NCBI GenBank assembly: GCA_029834535.1
Contig: JAQMWT010000240.1
Location: 36,287 to 100,286 of the forward strand
DNA length: 64,000 nt
Source of the DNA: Chrysophaeum taylorii
Lineage: Eukaryota > Sar > Pelagophyceae > Pelagomonadales > Pelagomonadaceae
Direction: 5' to 3'
Shown: positions 1 to 11,456 of the stretch, piece by piece
How the letters are laid out: each line of letters begins with the position of its first letter
Position numbering within the stretch: position 1 is the stretch's first letter
Notes under the pieces: generated by a model
What the model saw: only the letters and a program-made list of their open reading frames with translations
Told to the model about the DNA's origin: nothing
Database searches by the model: none
Position numbers and translations under genes: made by a program

Positions 1-2
1 GC

Positions 3-1745
3 AAAGGCGAGCTCTCGACGGCGAAATTTTCGTATCGCGGCGAATTCTCCGATGGAAAGTTCGAGGGCGCGGGGTGCTTGGAGCGCGCGGGAGGCCAAGG
101 CAAGCACGTCGGAGAGTGGCGGGCCGGCCTGCGCCGCGGGGTCGGCCACGCCGAACTCGAGGACGGGACGGTGCGCGCCGGCCGCTGGGAAGACGATTTG
201 TTGGTCGACGGCACCGTTTCCCTTCCCTCTGGCGAAACGCGTGCGGGCCGCTTTGATATTAACGGCTGTCTCGACGGCGAAGGCACCCTCACCACGGTCG
301 ACGGCGACGTCTACGAGGGCTTATTTCGCCGCGGCGAGATGCTCGACGACGACGCGGTCGTCTGGGCGGTTCGTTACGCCGACGGCCGCAAGTACGCGGG
401 CAAGTTGAAGGACGGCCTGCCCTCGGGCGAGGGTGTCCTCCGCTACGAGGACGCCTCGGTCTACCAGGGGTCATTTTTGGACGGCTTGCGTTCGGGAAAG
501 GGGACGTTCGTCGAGGGGGAAATCACTTTGGAGGGCGAGTGGCGCTGCGACGGTTTCGTCGGCGGCGGTGGTGGTCACCCCCAAGAAGATGACGACGACG
601 ACGAAGCGACTGTCGTCGTAGATCTCACCGCCGACCTTGTGGTCTCACGACCTCCTGAGGAGGATGATATCGCAGCCAGAATCGGCGGCGAAAACAACGA
701 CGACGACGCGGAATCCGTAGTAGTCGTCGTCCCCGAGAGCAGCCCCCTCGTCTCCGAGGAAACCCCGCGGGAAGACGAGGTGGCGAGACCTCCGAGAAAA
801 GGCTGCGCGCGCGTCCGCTACCCAAACGGCGATGTCTACGAGGGCTCCTTCGAATCAGGCCTCCGCCACGGCCGCGGTCTGTTCACGGAGGCGCTCTCCG
901 GCCACGCGTACGACGGCGAGTGGCGGCGGGGCAAGCGCCACGGCCGCGGCACCTTTGCCACGGGCGACGGGACTTTCGTGTACGACGGCGAATTCGTGAA
1001 AGGAAAACGCTGCGGCGAGGGCGTCGCCAAGCTCAGGGACTCGTGCTCCTACGCCGGGTCGTGGCGCGACAACGTGTTCGACGGCCGCGGCATTCTGGTC
1101 GACGCGGCCAAAAATTCTTACGAGGGCGAGTTCTTCGACGGCCGAAAGCACGGCGTCGGAGCCCAAACCTACGCCGACGGCGCGAGGTACTCGGGCGAGT
1201 GGCGCCGGGGCTATCGCGACGGCCAAGGCCACTGCGACTACCCCGACGGCACCACCTACGCCGGCCGCTGGGAAAGAGACAAGTACCGAGGACACGGCAC
1301 CATCCTTAAGGATGGACGCGCAGCCTTCGACGGCAGCTTTGATGCGGGCAAACGCCACGGCTGGGGCCTCGAGTCTATCCGGACTCCCGACGGAAAAATA
1401 TTTCGGAGGGAGGGCCGCTGGAGTCGCGGATTTCCGGATCTCTCCGCCGACGACTGGACCCTCACCTACCCGGATAACTCTACCTACGTCGGACCCGTCT
1501 CCCGCGACGAGGATTCCCCCCTCAAACTAAAGCCCCACGGCAAGCACGGCGTCATGAAATGGGCCAACGGCGACACCTACGCCGGCGGCTTCGTCCACGG
1601 CAAGCGCGCCGGCCTCGGATTTGCCGTTTTCCACAACGGCGATCAGTACCGCGGCGAGTGGCACGACGACCACATCTCCCTAACCGGCGCCGGCGATCTC
1701 ACCCTGGCCGACGGCATCAAACATAAATTCAACACCAAAATCTAG
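3..1745 (+). CDS. MORN-repeat protein, 5' end outside the window
   Basis: The reading frame is open from the first bases of the window to a TAG stop, giving at least 580 residues, so the true start lies upstream. The protein is built of MORN repeats of the form Y-x-G-x-[WF]-x2-G-x2-H-G-x-G; the frame already shows a repeat (YRGEF, then DGKFEGAG) in its first 25 codons. Repeats run in two blocks separated by an acidic, low-complexity spacer of about 75 residues (roughly 555-800 bp) rich in Asp, Glu and Val. MORN proteins usually scaffold membranes or cytoskeleton, and in protists many are ciliary or basal-body proteins. No kinase, SET or other catalytic domain is visible in the part present. 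The family call is firm; the specific role is unknown. Confidence 0.88.
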   Translation, partial: KGELSTAKFSYRGEFSDGKFEGAGCLERAGGQGKHVGEWRAGLRRGVGHAELEDGTVRAGRWEDDLLVDGTVSLPSGETRAGRFDINGCLDGEGTLTTVDGDVYEGLFRRGEMLDDDAVVWAVRYADGRKYAGKLKDGLPSGEGVLRYEDASVYQGSFLDGLRSGKGTFVEGEITLEGEWRCDGFVGGGGGHPQEDDDDDEATVVVDLTADLVVSRPPEEDDIAARIGGENNDDDAESVVVVVPESSPLVSEETPREDEVARPPRKGCARVRYPNGDVYEGSFESGLRHGRGLFTEALSGHAYDGEWRRGKRHGRGTFATGDGTFVYDGEFVKGKRCGEGVAKLRDSCSYAGSWRDNVFDGRGILVDAAKNSYEGEFFDGRKHGVGAQTYADGARYSGEWRRGYRDGQGHCDYPDGTTYAGRWERDKYRGHGTILKDGRAAFDGSFDAGKRHGWGLESIRTPDGKIFRREGRWSRGFPDLSADDWTLTYPDNSTYVGPVSRDEDSPLKLKPHGKHGVMKWANGDTYAGGFVHGKRAGLGFAVFHNGDQYRGEWHDDHISLTGAGDLTLADGIKHKFNTKI

Positions 1746-2778
1746 ACCTACCCGACGAAGAAAGACGACCGCCGACGGGATTGCGGGGGTCCCTATTTTT
1801 GTTGCATCGTGCCATAGTTGTCGTCGACCTCGCAGCAGAGGGGAAGGCTGGCTCTTTTCATGGATGATGATGATGATGATGCGCGCGACTGGTCTGTCTA
1901 CGCACCCCGCGACACTCTCTCGCGAACAATCTCCGAATAATTTTTGATCAATGAGCCAGCTCGACCAGATGCCGGCTCCTAGAAATGCAAGCGCCGCGCG
2001 TCTTCTCCGGCTACTAATAAAAAAGAAAAACAACGGCTGGGCTCACGCGGGCAAGGAGTAGACGTTGGCGGTGAGCGTAGAAGAAGGGCAGTCCAAGCGG
2101 CGCCCGGGATGTTTGAACATCGACTTCTTCTTTCTAAAGTACCAAAAACGACACACACACTCTCTCTCTCTCCGACGCTCGGCAACAGCACTTCTGCCGT
2201 CGTCGCGAAAGCGCGCAAAGCACGATCAAGCTGTTCAATAAAACAAACACCCGTACTTGGATGAGGCCCGTGTACACCTACTGATCACAAGCTCGCTTCC
2301 AACGATAGTCTCTTGAGGTGCCGCTGCAAGAAACACTCGGATCGCGTCCTGCGTTGTCGTTTTCAACTGACGACGCGCAGTGCCACCACGGCCTTTCTCT
2401 CTTTCCTTCCTGCAGACCGGCAACCTCCTTGTCATTGATACAGTAGAATAAGCAAACCACGCGCGCCCTCGAAATTCGTTCGATCTTGGATTTGTCGCCG
2501 CCGCCGCCTCGAGAGTGGGACGGACGCGCGCGGTGAGGCCGCGCAAGCTTCTGAAGAACAGAACAGAACAGAACAGAACGTTCGGAGAAGGTGCTGCTTG
2601 TTCGGGAAGGTGTGCGGCAGTTCGGATTCGGTTAACATTTGCCCTCGAGTTCAAAGTTGCAAAGGTGTTTCCTGCCATTCCCGTAAGGTCGTACAGGAGA
2701 AGTAAAGGGCGTGTTCAATGAGCGTTCAAACGCATATTTTGGCTAGGAGGTATCGTCAACATTCAGCTTCGCACTGTA
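1746..2778. other. Intergenic, simple repeats, no supported gene
   Basis: About 1 kb between the MORN gene and the glycosyltransferase. It holds short simple repeats: an ATG run near 1861, CA/TC runs near 2150-2173 and four GAACA units near 2559-2580. The longest minus-strand frame (2235-2678, 147 codons from an ATG) has no recognisable domain and is not called as a gene. Confidence 0.5.
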
Positions 2779-2969
2779 ATGATTCCACCAACGATGCCAT
2801 TCTTGTATTCCCAGGTGGTTGCAGCCGTGATGGCCTCTTCGGCCGCCGTGTGTCCCGCGGGCGTTCTGCGAAGGCCGTGGACGGAGGGTCGGGCCGCCTC
2901 GCGTCGCCTCTCACCCAATCCGAAATGCCCGCAGCTGTTGGGTGGTCAGCGCAATACCACCGGCTCAAG

Positions 2970-3002
<33 letters not shown>

Positions 3003-3795
3003 GTTGACGCTGGCGTTGACGTACTTTGAGAACGAAGTATACCTCGCACAGCAGCTCGCCAAGTTTGCCGCCGTAGCCGTTGAAAAGCGGATTTTCCTCG
3101 TGATCGTCGACGACGGGAGTCGCGAGGGCCGTCGCGCTTACGAGCACGCTTCCTCCTTAGCGAACGAGGCATCGTTGTTCGAACGAATTGCCATATACGA
3201 AATCGACCGGAACCTTGGATTCAACGTCGCGGGCGCTCGGAACCTAGCTTTCGCCATGGCGCCGACGGAGTACGTGTTATTGATGGACATGGACACGCAG
3301 CCGACGATGGCGTTTCTCGACCAAGCGCTCGGGCTCGCGGCGTTCGCGGCAAAACGATTGGCATCTTCTGCCCACGGCACGCACGTCGTGTTCCACCGGT
3401 TCGTCCGCGAATCGCGCTGCAAGAGGGACCTCGGCCCGCACCCCGCCGTGATGTTGCTGTCGAAGGCGGCGTATTGGCGGGCCGGCGGCTGCGACGAAGA
3501 CTTCGCTGGACTCTACGGATCCACCCATTTTCGGTGGCGCGCCCAACGCACGCCCACGGTCGAGTACCGGGAAGTCGACCGCAACGCGACCAAATTTCTC
3601 CAGCACATTGGAGCGCCGTGCGCGATGGACGCCGACGCGTCGTGTTGCGGTCGGCGGCGAGGAAAAAACCGCCACCTCGGAGAGGCGCACAGCAACCGGA
3701 CCCGGGAAAACAGAGCCGTCTTCAAGGCGAAGAAAAACCGGCGAATTGACTGGGCCTCGACCTACCTCCGCTTCTCCTGGACGCGGCGCGTTTAA
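2779..3795 (+). CDS. Family 2-like (GT-A fold) glycosyltransferase
   Basis: Predicted 338-residue protein starting at ATG 2779. It shows GT-A hallmarks: a VIVDDGS nucleotide-binding strand near residue 110 and a DMDTQ (DxD-type) metal/nucleotide-sugar motif near residue 170. The segment GGCDEDFAGLYGSTHF near residue 235 resembles the acceptor-side region of family 2 enzymes. The N terminus carries a poly-Ala run encoded by a GCT/CTG repeat (about 2969-3002), which may vary in length between strains. A hydrophobic stretch near the N terminus could be a signal or anchor, consistent with Golgi glycosylation, but it is weak. The C terminus is basic. The acceptor and donor sugars cannot be read from the sequence. 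It converges on the next gene, with only 65 bp between stops. Confidence 0.7.
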
Positions 3796-3827
3796 GGAAG
3801 GAAGGAAGGAAGGAAGGAAGGAAGGAA
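3794..3827 (+). repeat. (GGAA)n tetranucleotide repeat
   Basis: An AAGG/GGAA run of about eight units fills most of the 65-bp gap between two convergent genes and overlaps the stop codon of the glycosyltransferase. Confidence 0.9.
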
Positions 3828-3860
3828 TGGATTTTTTTGTGGATAACTACTAAGTGCGAG

Positions 3861-4502
3861 CTAGGGTTCGGCGGTCGGCACGAGAGCGAGCGAAGGCGGC
3901 GGAGGCGTCGGGGCCGCGCCAGCGTTGTCGATGCTGATAGCAACCAGGAGCTTGCGGGAGAACTCGGCCGTGGTGATCTGGAGTATGGTGGTGATGAGCT
4001 TGAAAATGAATCCCCAAACAAAAGGGGCTCTCGGCCCGACGTCGGCGAGCAACGCCACGTACAGCAGCAACGCCAACGAGGAGAGAATTGAGAAGATGAT
4101 GTAGAGCACGTAGAATGTCATCAACCACCCGCAGCAGTCGCCGCAACAGTCGCAGCACTTTCGGTTCCGCGTCTTAACGCCGACGACGCCGCAGAGCAAT
4201 ATGAGCGAAGAGAGCATTACGCTGAACAAGAAGCCCACGGCCCACGCCGCGATGAAGCGTTTCGCGTTTTCGCCCGACACCGCGATGTTGAGGATGAGGC
4301 CCATGATGTTGAAGACTATTTCGAGTACGAAGTTCGCGATGGCGAGGCGCAGCACCATTTCGGACAAGTTCAGAATGGCGGGCGGGTCTAGACGCGTATA
4401 CCCGCTCTCCATCGTAATCCCCGGCGCGATCAGCATGCGGACGCGCGGGGCGGCGAGGGGGTTCTCCACTTCCCCAATCTCCACGTCGGACGTCGTCTCC
4501 AT
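3861..4502 (-). CDS. Four-helix integral membrane protein (hypothetical)
   Basis: A 213-residue protein beginning with ATG at 4502. Four hydrophobic segments are visible at about residues 48-72, 83-107, 125-150 and 160-180. A Cys-rich loop between the second and third segments (CCDCCGDCC) is followed by aromatic membrane residues. The cytosolic-looking N terminus is acidic and the C terminus ends in a Pro-rich tail. The topology resembles tetraspanin-like or LITAF-like small membrane proteins, but the tetraspanin CCG signature is not in a large extracellular loop, so no family is assigned. It is the last of three tandem minus-strand genes (Nudix, MetAP2, this one). Confidence 0.7.
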   Translation of the reverse strand: METTSDVEIGEVENPLAAPRVRMLIAPGITMESGYTRLDPPAILNLSEMVLRLAIANFVLEIVFNIMGLILNIAVSGENAKRFIAAWAVGFLFSVMLSSLILLCGVVGVKTRNRKCCDCCGDCCGWLMTFYVLYIIFSILSSLALLLYVALLADVGPRAPFVWGFIFKLITTILQITTAEFSRKLLVAISIDNAGAAPTPPPPSLALVPTAEP

Positions 4503-6297
<1,795 letters not shown>

Positions 6298-6338
6298 TTA
6301 CTTTCAGTATTATGTAAACCAAACCCTACTACTACTCG

Positions 6339-7208
6339 TCACCGACACTCCCCCGAGCACCGAAGGGCCTTGACGAGGTCGAGGTAGCCCGGCTCGGCAG
6401 GGGTGAGGATGCCGTGGCGCACCAAAAAGTCGGCGATGACGAGCACGACGTTGGGCTTGAAGTGCTCAATATTCGCGAGGACCGTGTCGATGTCCCACAA
6501 ACTAAAACTATCCACCTCGCCGTCGACCGGAGTCGGTACGAAGTTTCCCGGAAGCTCCAGATCATAAACAAAGAGCGTGTCGTCCTTGAGTCTGCCCTCT
6601 TCGTCGGCGCCGCGGTAACTGACGGCCCCGGCGGGCCGCGCCGTTCTAGCGAGCGATGGCTCGACTCCAGCCTCTTCCCCCGCTTCCTTAACGACCGTTT
6701 CCCCCGGACTCAGTCCGTGGCTCACGTGCCCCGCCACGAGATGATCCAGCATTCCAGGCCACGTCTGTTTGGTAGGCGACCGGCGCCCAACCCAGAGTCG
6801 CAACGGATCCCTCACAAAGCCGTTGACGTGGACCCCGTACCCTTTGGCGCCCAGTAAGGGATATGCCGCGCGCTCCACCAGAAACGCCGGCTCCGCCCCG
6901 AACGCCGGAGCCACGGGCACCAGCTCGTCGCGCCACCCGCGCACGATCCCCGCGTCGCGGAGCGCCGCCGTCGCCTCGGCGACGCCCGCCGTGCGCCCGG
7001 TGCTATCAAGTGCTTGGAGCTCTTCGGCGAGCCGAACGGCGCCGCCAACACGCCGGAACGCCGGGGTCCCGCACACGGCCTCGGCGTCCCGCTCCGCGAT
7101 GGCCCCAACGACCCCGTCCACGACCAGCGGCACAAACGAACTCGAACCCACGTCGTTCACGGCGCCGACGCGCTCGAGCAGTCTTAGGCACACATTACTC
7201 ACTCTCAT
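6339..7208 (-). CDS. Nudix hydrolase, DUF4743/TPK-related type (NUDT20/24-like)
   Basis: A 289-residue protein with ATG at 7208. The Nudix box lies near residues 160-185: GxVSHGLSPGE followed by KEAGEEAGV, matching Gx5Ex7REUXEEXGU except that the usual Arg is Lys; the metal-binding Glu residues are present. An N-terminal domain of about 110 residues precedes it, containing RGWRDELVPV and GYGVHVNGFV. This arrangement is seen in the thiamin-pyrophosphokinase-related Nudix group (fungal and plant NUDT20/24), some of which hydrolyse damaged thiamin diphosphates. The SPTKQTWPGMLDHLVAGH segment before the box is characteristic. The substrate is inferred from the family only. Confidence 0.85.
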   Translation of the reverse strand: MRVSNVCLRLLERVGAVNDVGSSSFVPLVVDGVVGAIAERDAEAVCGTPAFRRVGGAVRLAEELQALDSTGRTAGVAEATAALRDAGIVRGWRDELVPVAPAFGAEPAFLVERAAYPLLGAKGYGVHVNGFVRDPLRLWVGRRSPTKQTWPGMLDHLVAGHVSHGLSPGETVVKEAGEEAGVEPSLARTARPAGAVSYRGADEEGRLKDDTLFVYDLELPGNFVPTPVDGEVDSFSLWDIDTVLANIEHFKPNVVLVIADFLVRHGILTPAEPGYLDLVKALRCSGECR

Positions 7209-7282
7209 CCTTCACCCTCTTCTACTTTTTGGGTGAATCTTTATTACCCTAACACAAACGGAAGTTTTTTTTTGACAACCCA

Positions 7283-7360
7283 TGTGAGGAAGCTATGACA
7301 CTTACCCCTGCACCACCGTCGCCATTATAGTTCTCACATCCCCACATTTCAGTTCTCACA
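7283..7360 (+). repeat. Left LTR of the copia-type element (78 bp)
   Basis: Direct copy of 10481-10555 with a few indels and substitutions. It starts TGTGAGGAAGCTATGACACT and ends TCTCACA; the ends form a 6-bp inverted repeat. Its length is far below the several hundred bases usual for LTRs. Confidence 0.75.
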
Positions 7361-8669
7361 TGGGGTTGCAGGTGTTCGTTCTCCTTCGCGCACTCTCGCC
7401 TTTTTCGCCGCTTCACCTTTAAAATTTTTCGGTTTTGCTCTCGCAGTGAATTCCGTGCTCAGCACCCGCGACGCTATCTGTTCTTACGTCTGCGACGCTA
7501 TCTGCAACGTTCTTACGTGCCACAACTGGTTTGCCACTATCGCCAACTTCTACCGCAGTCTATTCGAGTATGACGAACGAAGCTCGCCGCTTGCTCCTCC
7601 AACGTTGGCCCGTATGGCAACTTCGTTCTTGCGAATGCGAAAACGGGCCACTTTCTTATCTGCCACAGCAGGCTGGCATACAGCAGCCTGGTCTACCCGT
7701 GTTCGTTCCTTACACCGCTGGCGCGTCCGAAGTTTTCCATTTTCGCGTACAGGACGCGGTCGTGCCCATGGCAACTTGCTCGCGCCACAACAACCAAACA
7801 CCCAACGTTCGCATCAACCCTGTTTACGCCTGTTTTTGCTTCTGTCGACTCCGACCGATGGTCACCATGCACCATGCAACCTATCTGCCCAAAGGCAACG
7901 TTCTCATCAGACGTCTGGTACACCGCCATCATATGTACCAGCCTGTATTCCCGCTATCTTTGCCCCGCTGCGATCCTCAGTGGCAACAATCGTCTAACGC
8001 ACGTCATTCCAGGCACTTTTGTCGCTATTGTTCTTCAGACCTCGATTTTGCTGACAGTTTCGATTATCAGATTTCCTGCAATGTCAACCACCGAAGGAAC
8101 TTCAACGTTGTTCTGACTCGAATCACGCTTCCCAGTTCTCGTCTACTGTTGCCCCATTGTCACCTGTTCCTGGTGTTGCCCGATTGTCACCTGTTCTTCC
8201 GCTGTTGCCCCCCTGCCCCCTGTGTTTGATGAGAATGCGCCGGTTTCACTGGGACTGATCACCCCATCGCGTGAACCGACCATTCTACGAGCTCATAAAC
8301 TCCGACGCACCAAAGAGAGAAAACAACAGAAAGTGCAAAAGAGAGAAAACAACAGAAAGTGCAAAACAAAGTCGAGCAAACCAGAGCCGACAAAACCAAA
8401 GAGCCCAAAACCTCCTGAGGAAAGTGCAAAACAAAGTCGAGCCAAACGGAGCCGACCGCGCAAAGTCGACCAAAGCGCATTACAACAACCAACAAACTTT
8501 CATACTGGCGTTTGTCAACAACGCAATGTCGACTCTGTTTCATCCTGTCACAATGTCGATTCTGTTTCCTCTGTCGCTTCTGTTTCCTCCTGTAACTCTT
8601 TGTATGTCTCTTATGTTAGCTTTCGTTTGTTAGTTCATTATGTCTTCCTTCCCCTTTGTTTAGCTAACA

Positions 8670-10302
8670 CCCTTGTTGATCCCCATGCACATGTTTATTA
8701 CTCTGCTTCCGAAGAAACCTCTCAGTATTCATACATTGACGAAACTACCGTTACTTCCACCCATTTACTTGAAGCTTTTGCTCAGACCAATCCTGAGCGT
8801 CCTGGCTGGTTGCAAGCCATCGCCAAAGAGTATCGCTCCCTTGGTCAGCTTGGTTGCTGGGATGTTGTTCGCCTTCCTTCGATGATGATGATGTTTCTGG
8901 CAACATTTGTACCCTCAAGTGGATCCTCCGCAAGAAGTATGACTCTGGCCGCTTCAAATCGTACAAGGCTCGCCTCGTTGTCCGCGGTTACACCCAGGTT
9001 CACGGCATTGATTATCATGACACCTACTCACCGGTTGCTAACATCGTCACGATCCGTTTCTTTCTAACCTTTGTCGCTGTTCATGACTGGGATTTGCATA
9101 AGTTGGATGTCAACTCCGCTTTTATCCAAGCTCCCATTGACGAAGACATCTATGTCTGGCCACCCGAAGGTTATGCTCCTCGCCAACCCACCGATGGTTT
9201 CAAAATCATTTACACGCTCCGTCGCTCTTGGTATGGTTGCAAACAAGCTTGTCGTAATTGGTGGCTTTATTTGGCACGCTTTCTCGTCAATGACTGTTGC
9301 TTCGTCCACGGATCTGGTGACACTTGCAGCTACACACTCATGCTTAAGTCTACTGTCGTTCAGCGCCTTGTTCTCGTCGTTGATGATCTTCTTGTGGCGC
9401 ACCCCCGTTCTTGCATTGGCCATTACCAAGCTCCCTTTTTGCGTTTTTCAAAGCCTTCCCACTTCCGTTGGTCTCCGCCTTACGCGTGCTCGCGCACGTC
9501 GCAAGCTCGCTATCTACCAATCCCATGCTATCCGTGAAATCCTCACCGAACATCGCTTCATCAACAGTAAACCAGAATTTACTCCCGCTCCCTATGGTTC
9601 TTCCTCTTTCTGCGGCTGCTTCTCCTGCACCTGGCTCCCCTGCTCACGTCTTCATGGCACGCATCCCTTTTCGTCGTATTCTCCGTTGTGTCTTGTTTCT
9701 TCCTGTTATGCCACGCCCTGATATCACTTGGTCCGTCAATCGGTGTGCGCGTTTTCCACACAATCCTGGTAAACCCCACTGGCACGCTTTATCCCACACT
9801 CTTCGTTACCTCAATGGTGTTCTCACGATCTTGCCCTTGTTCTTGGTCGCGATTCTACCCTTCGTCTCTGTGGTTATTCCGACTCCAGCTGGGCCGACGA
9901 CCCTGATGACCGCCACTCCACTACTGGTTTTTGTTTTCTCCTTGGTGGCTCTATGATCTCCTACTGCTCCCGCTCGCAGTACCTCCTCACCCGCTCCTCT
10001 TTTGAAGCTGAATTGCTCGCTCTTTACGCCGCTACTGCTAAGCTCTCTTGGCTTCTCAAACTTTTTGATGACTTTGCTCTCCCTCGTCACACGGTACCAA
10101 TGTATGTCGATAACAGAACCACCGTCACCCAAGTCCGTCTCCAATGTCTCACGCGGTGCACCCGCCATATTGATATTCGTTTTTACAGCACCGCCGAATA
10201 TCATCGCAACCACATCATTGACCTCCAACATAGCGATATCTTCACCCGCAGTACGGAAGCTCCTTCCTTCCTCCGGCTTCGTGCTCGTTACCTCACCTCG
10301 TG
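8670..10302 (+). pseudogene. Copia-type pol: reverse transcriptase and RNase H, frameshifted
   Basis: Three recognisable blocks lie in different frames. The start of the RVT_2 domain (WLQAIAKEYRSLGQLGCWDVV) is at about 8805-8873. A frame change falls in an ATG run near 8880. The RT core follows, with RYKARLV-like FKSYKARLVVRGYTQ, IDYHDTYSPVA, KLDVNSAFIQAPID and LVVDDLL, where the first residue of the usual YVDD box is replaced. After another frame change, the connection and RNase H region shows RPDITWSVNRCARF, DSSWADDPDDR, SFEAELLALYAATAK and TRHIDIRFY (about 9710-10190). Multiple frame breaks make this copy non-functional. Integrase zinc-finger and GKGK-type motifs were not found. Confidence 0.85.
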
Positions 10303-10378
10303 ACTTCGTTCGCCCTGATATCTCCTGTCTCTTTCTGCCACAATGCCTTTCCTGACGTCTTCCTTCAAGCTTCTCCTC

Positions 10379-10490
10379 TGTGAGCGTCTCACTTACCCCT
10401 TTTTCCTTTTTTTTCTTTTCCAACACCTGTGTGAGGACCTCACTTACCCCTTTTTCCTTTTCTTTCTTTTCCAGCACCTGTGTGAGGAAG
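10379..10490 (+). repeat. 51-bp subterminal tandem repeats abutting the right LTR
   Basis: TGTGAG heads recur at 10379, 10430 and 10481, exactly 51 bp apart, each followed by a CACTTACCCC block and a polypyrimidine stretch. The third head is the start of the right LTR, so the array looks derived from the LTR edge. Confidence 0.8.
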
Positions 10491-10555
10491 CTATGACACT
10501 TACCCCTACACCACGTCGCCATTATAGTTCTCACATCCCCATTTAAGTTCTCACA
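10481..10555 (+). repeat. Right LTR of the copia-type element (75 bp)
   Basis: Matches 7283-7360 along its length, with TG...CA ends. A polypyrimidine, not polypurine, tract lies just upstream on the coding strand, which is unusual for a plus-strand primer site. Confidence 0.75.
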
Positions 10556-11456
10556 ACCGAGGTGTCGTTCGGTGACTGGAGGTCTTATTACCTAGACTGT
10601 GTGTGAATCAATGGCTGTACCGGGATGCTCGACAAACACGTCCTCCCCCAAGTAAGTAAGTAAGTAAGTAAGCAACACGACAAGTAGTCAGTCGCCTTGT
10701 GCTACAAGAGTTATTAGCTTGTCGCTGCGATGAGCGACCCAACCTACCAGGAGTCGAGGAGCCCAGAGTTGTTGTTGGCACACACCGAGTGCGAAGTAAA
10801 AACAAAAAAAAAAACATTCGTGCTACACCAAAGCTGCGCGAACACCGAGAGTTAGCTAGTTGTACGGCCTGGTGTTGCGCACGGAACTTAGAAGAAGACC
10901 AGTCTGTGTCCAGCCGCCGGAAGTGTACGCGGAGGATGACCAGCCGAGCAGTTCGCTGCCTGGGCTCGGACAAAGTGGATGGAAGGGCCGTGATGATGCA
11001 AGGCCCGGCGTGTCTAAAAACAGGGACCTCCCTCGAGGTGGTGGAGGCCCGAATACGAATAGTAGTCCTCGGCGGGATACACATTACGAGGCGTCCGTCC
11101 TAGTACGGGACGGCGTCGCACGCCTCTTCGGAGGTTCGCGGGCCAGTCTATTTACCTAAGCCTGTATAAACCTGTCTTTCTATTTGGCTGCCCGCGCGTG
11201 CGTCGTAAAGTAGTAGTGTGAGAAGCTCGCAGCGCACCCACGCGAGGGCAAGAGGTGAGGAGGAAATCGCTTTATGAAGCGCGCTGGATACACGAGGAGA
11301 TCGCATCGCATCAGGCATCGCATCGCATCAGGCATCGCATCGCATCAGGCATCGCATCGCACCAGGCATCGCATCGCATCAGGCGCGGTGGTTGGTTCGC
11401 GTTCTTTGCTTAAGAGACGGCGATCCGATTTAGGTCGGTCGATGTCGGCAGAGCAT
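10556..11456. other. Intergenic region with simple repeats
   Basis: Between the retroelement and the 3' end of the tepsin-like gene. It has an (AAGT)n run near 10651-10672 and a minisatellite at 11300-11384. A plus-strand frame (10860-11159) shows Pro/Gly/Arg-rich sequence without any domain, and is left uncalled. Confidence 0.5.
11300..11384 (+). repeat. 17-bp minisatellite, five units
   Basis: Five tandem copies of ATCGCATCGCATCAGGC; the fourth differs by a T-to-C change. It lies about 75 bp downstream of the tepsin-like stop codon, in its likely 3' UTR. Confidence 0.92.

Larger units (their letters stand above)
7283..10555 (+). mobile_element. Degenerate Ty1/copia-type LTR retrotransposon
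   Basis: The element is bounded by two similar direct repeats that both begin TGTGAG and end CTCACA, giving the TG...CA ends expected of LTRs. The first base after the left LTR starts TGGGGTTGCAGG, which fits a tRNA primer-binding site because such sites begin TGG. Flanking pentamers are ACCCA (7278-7282) and ACCGA (10556-10560), a plausible mutated 5-bp target duplication. The pol region on the plus strand is recognisable but broken into several frames. Integrase and gag are not recognisable in 7.4-8.7 kb, where frames are short. Base composition is lower in GC than the flanking genes. It sits between the Nudix gene start and the tepsin-like gene. Confidence 0.85.

Noticed and set aside
2971-3003. 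CTG/CAG repeat as a separate functional element
   Set aside because: It lies in frame and encodes poly-Ala in the glycosyltransferase; it is one of many trinucleotide runs in the window.
11300-11384. CRISPR-like array
   Set aside because: The 17-bp units are contiguous with no spacers, in a eukaryotic genome; it is a minisatellite.
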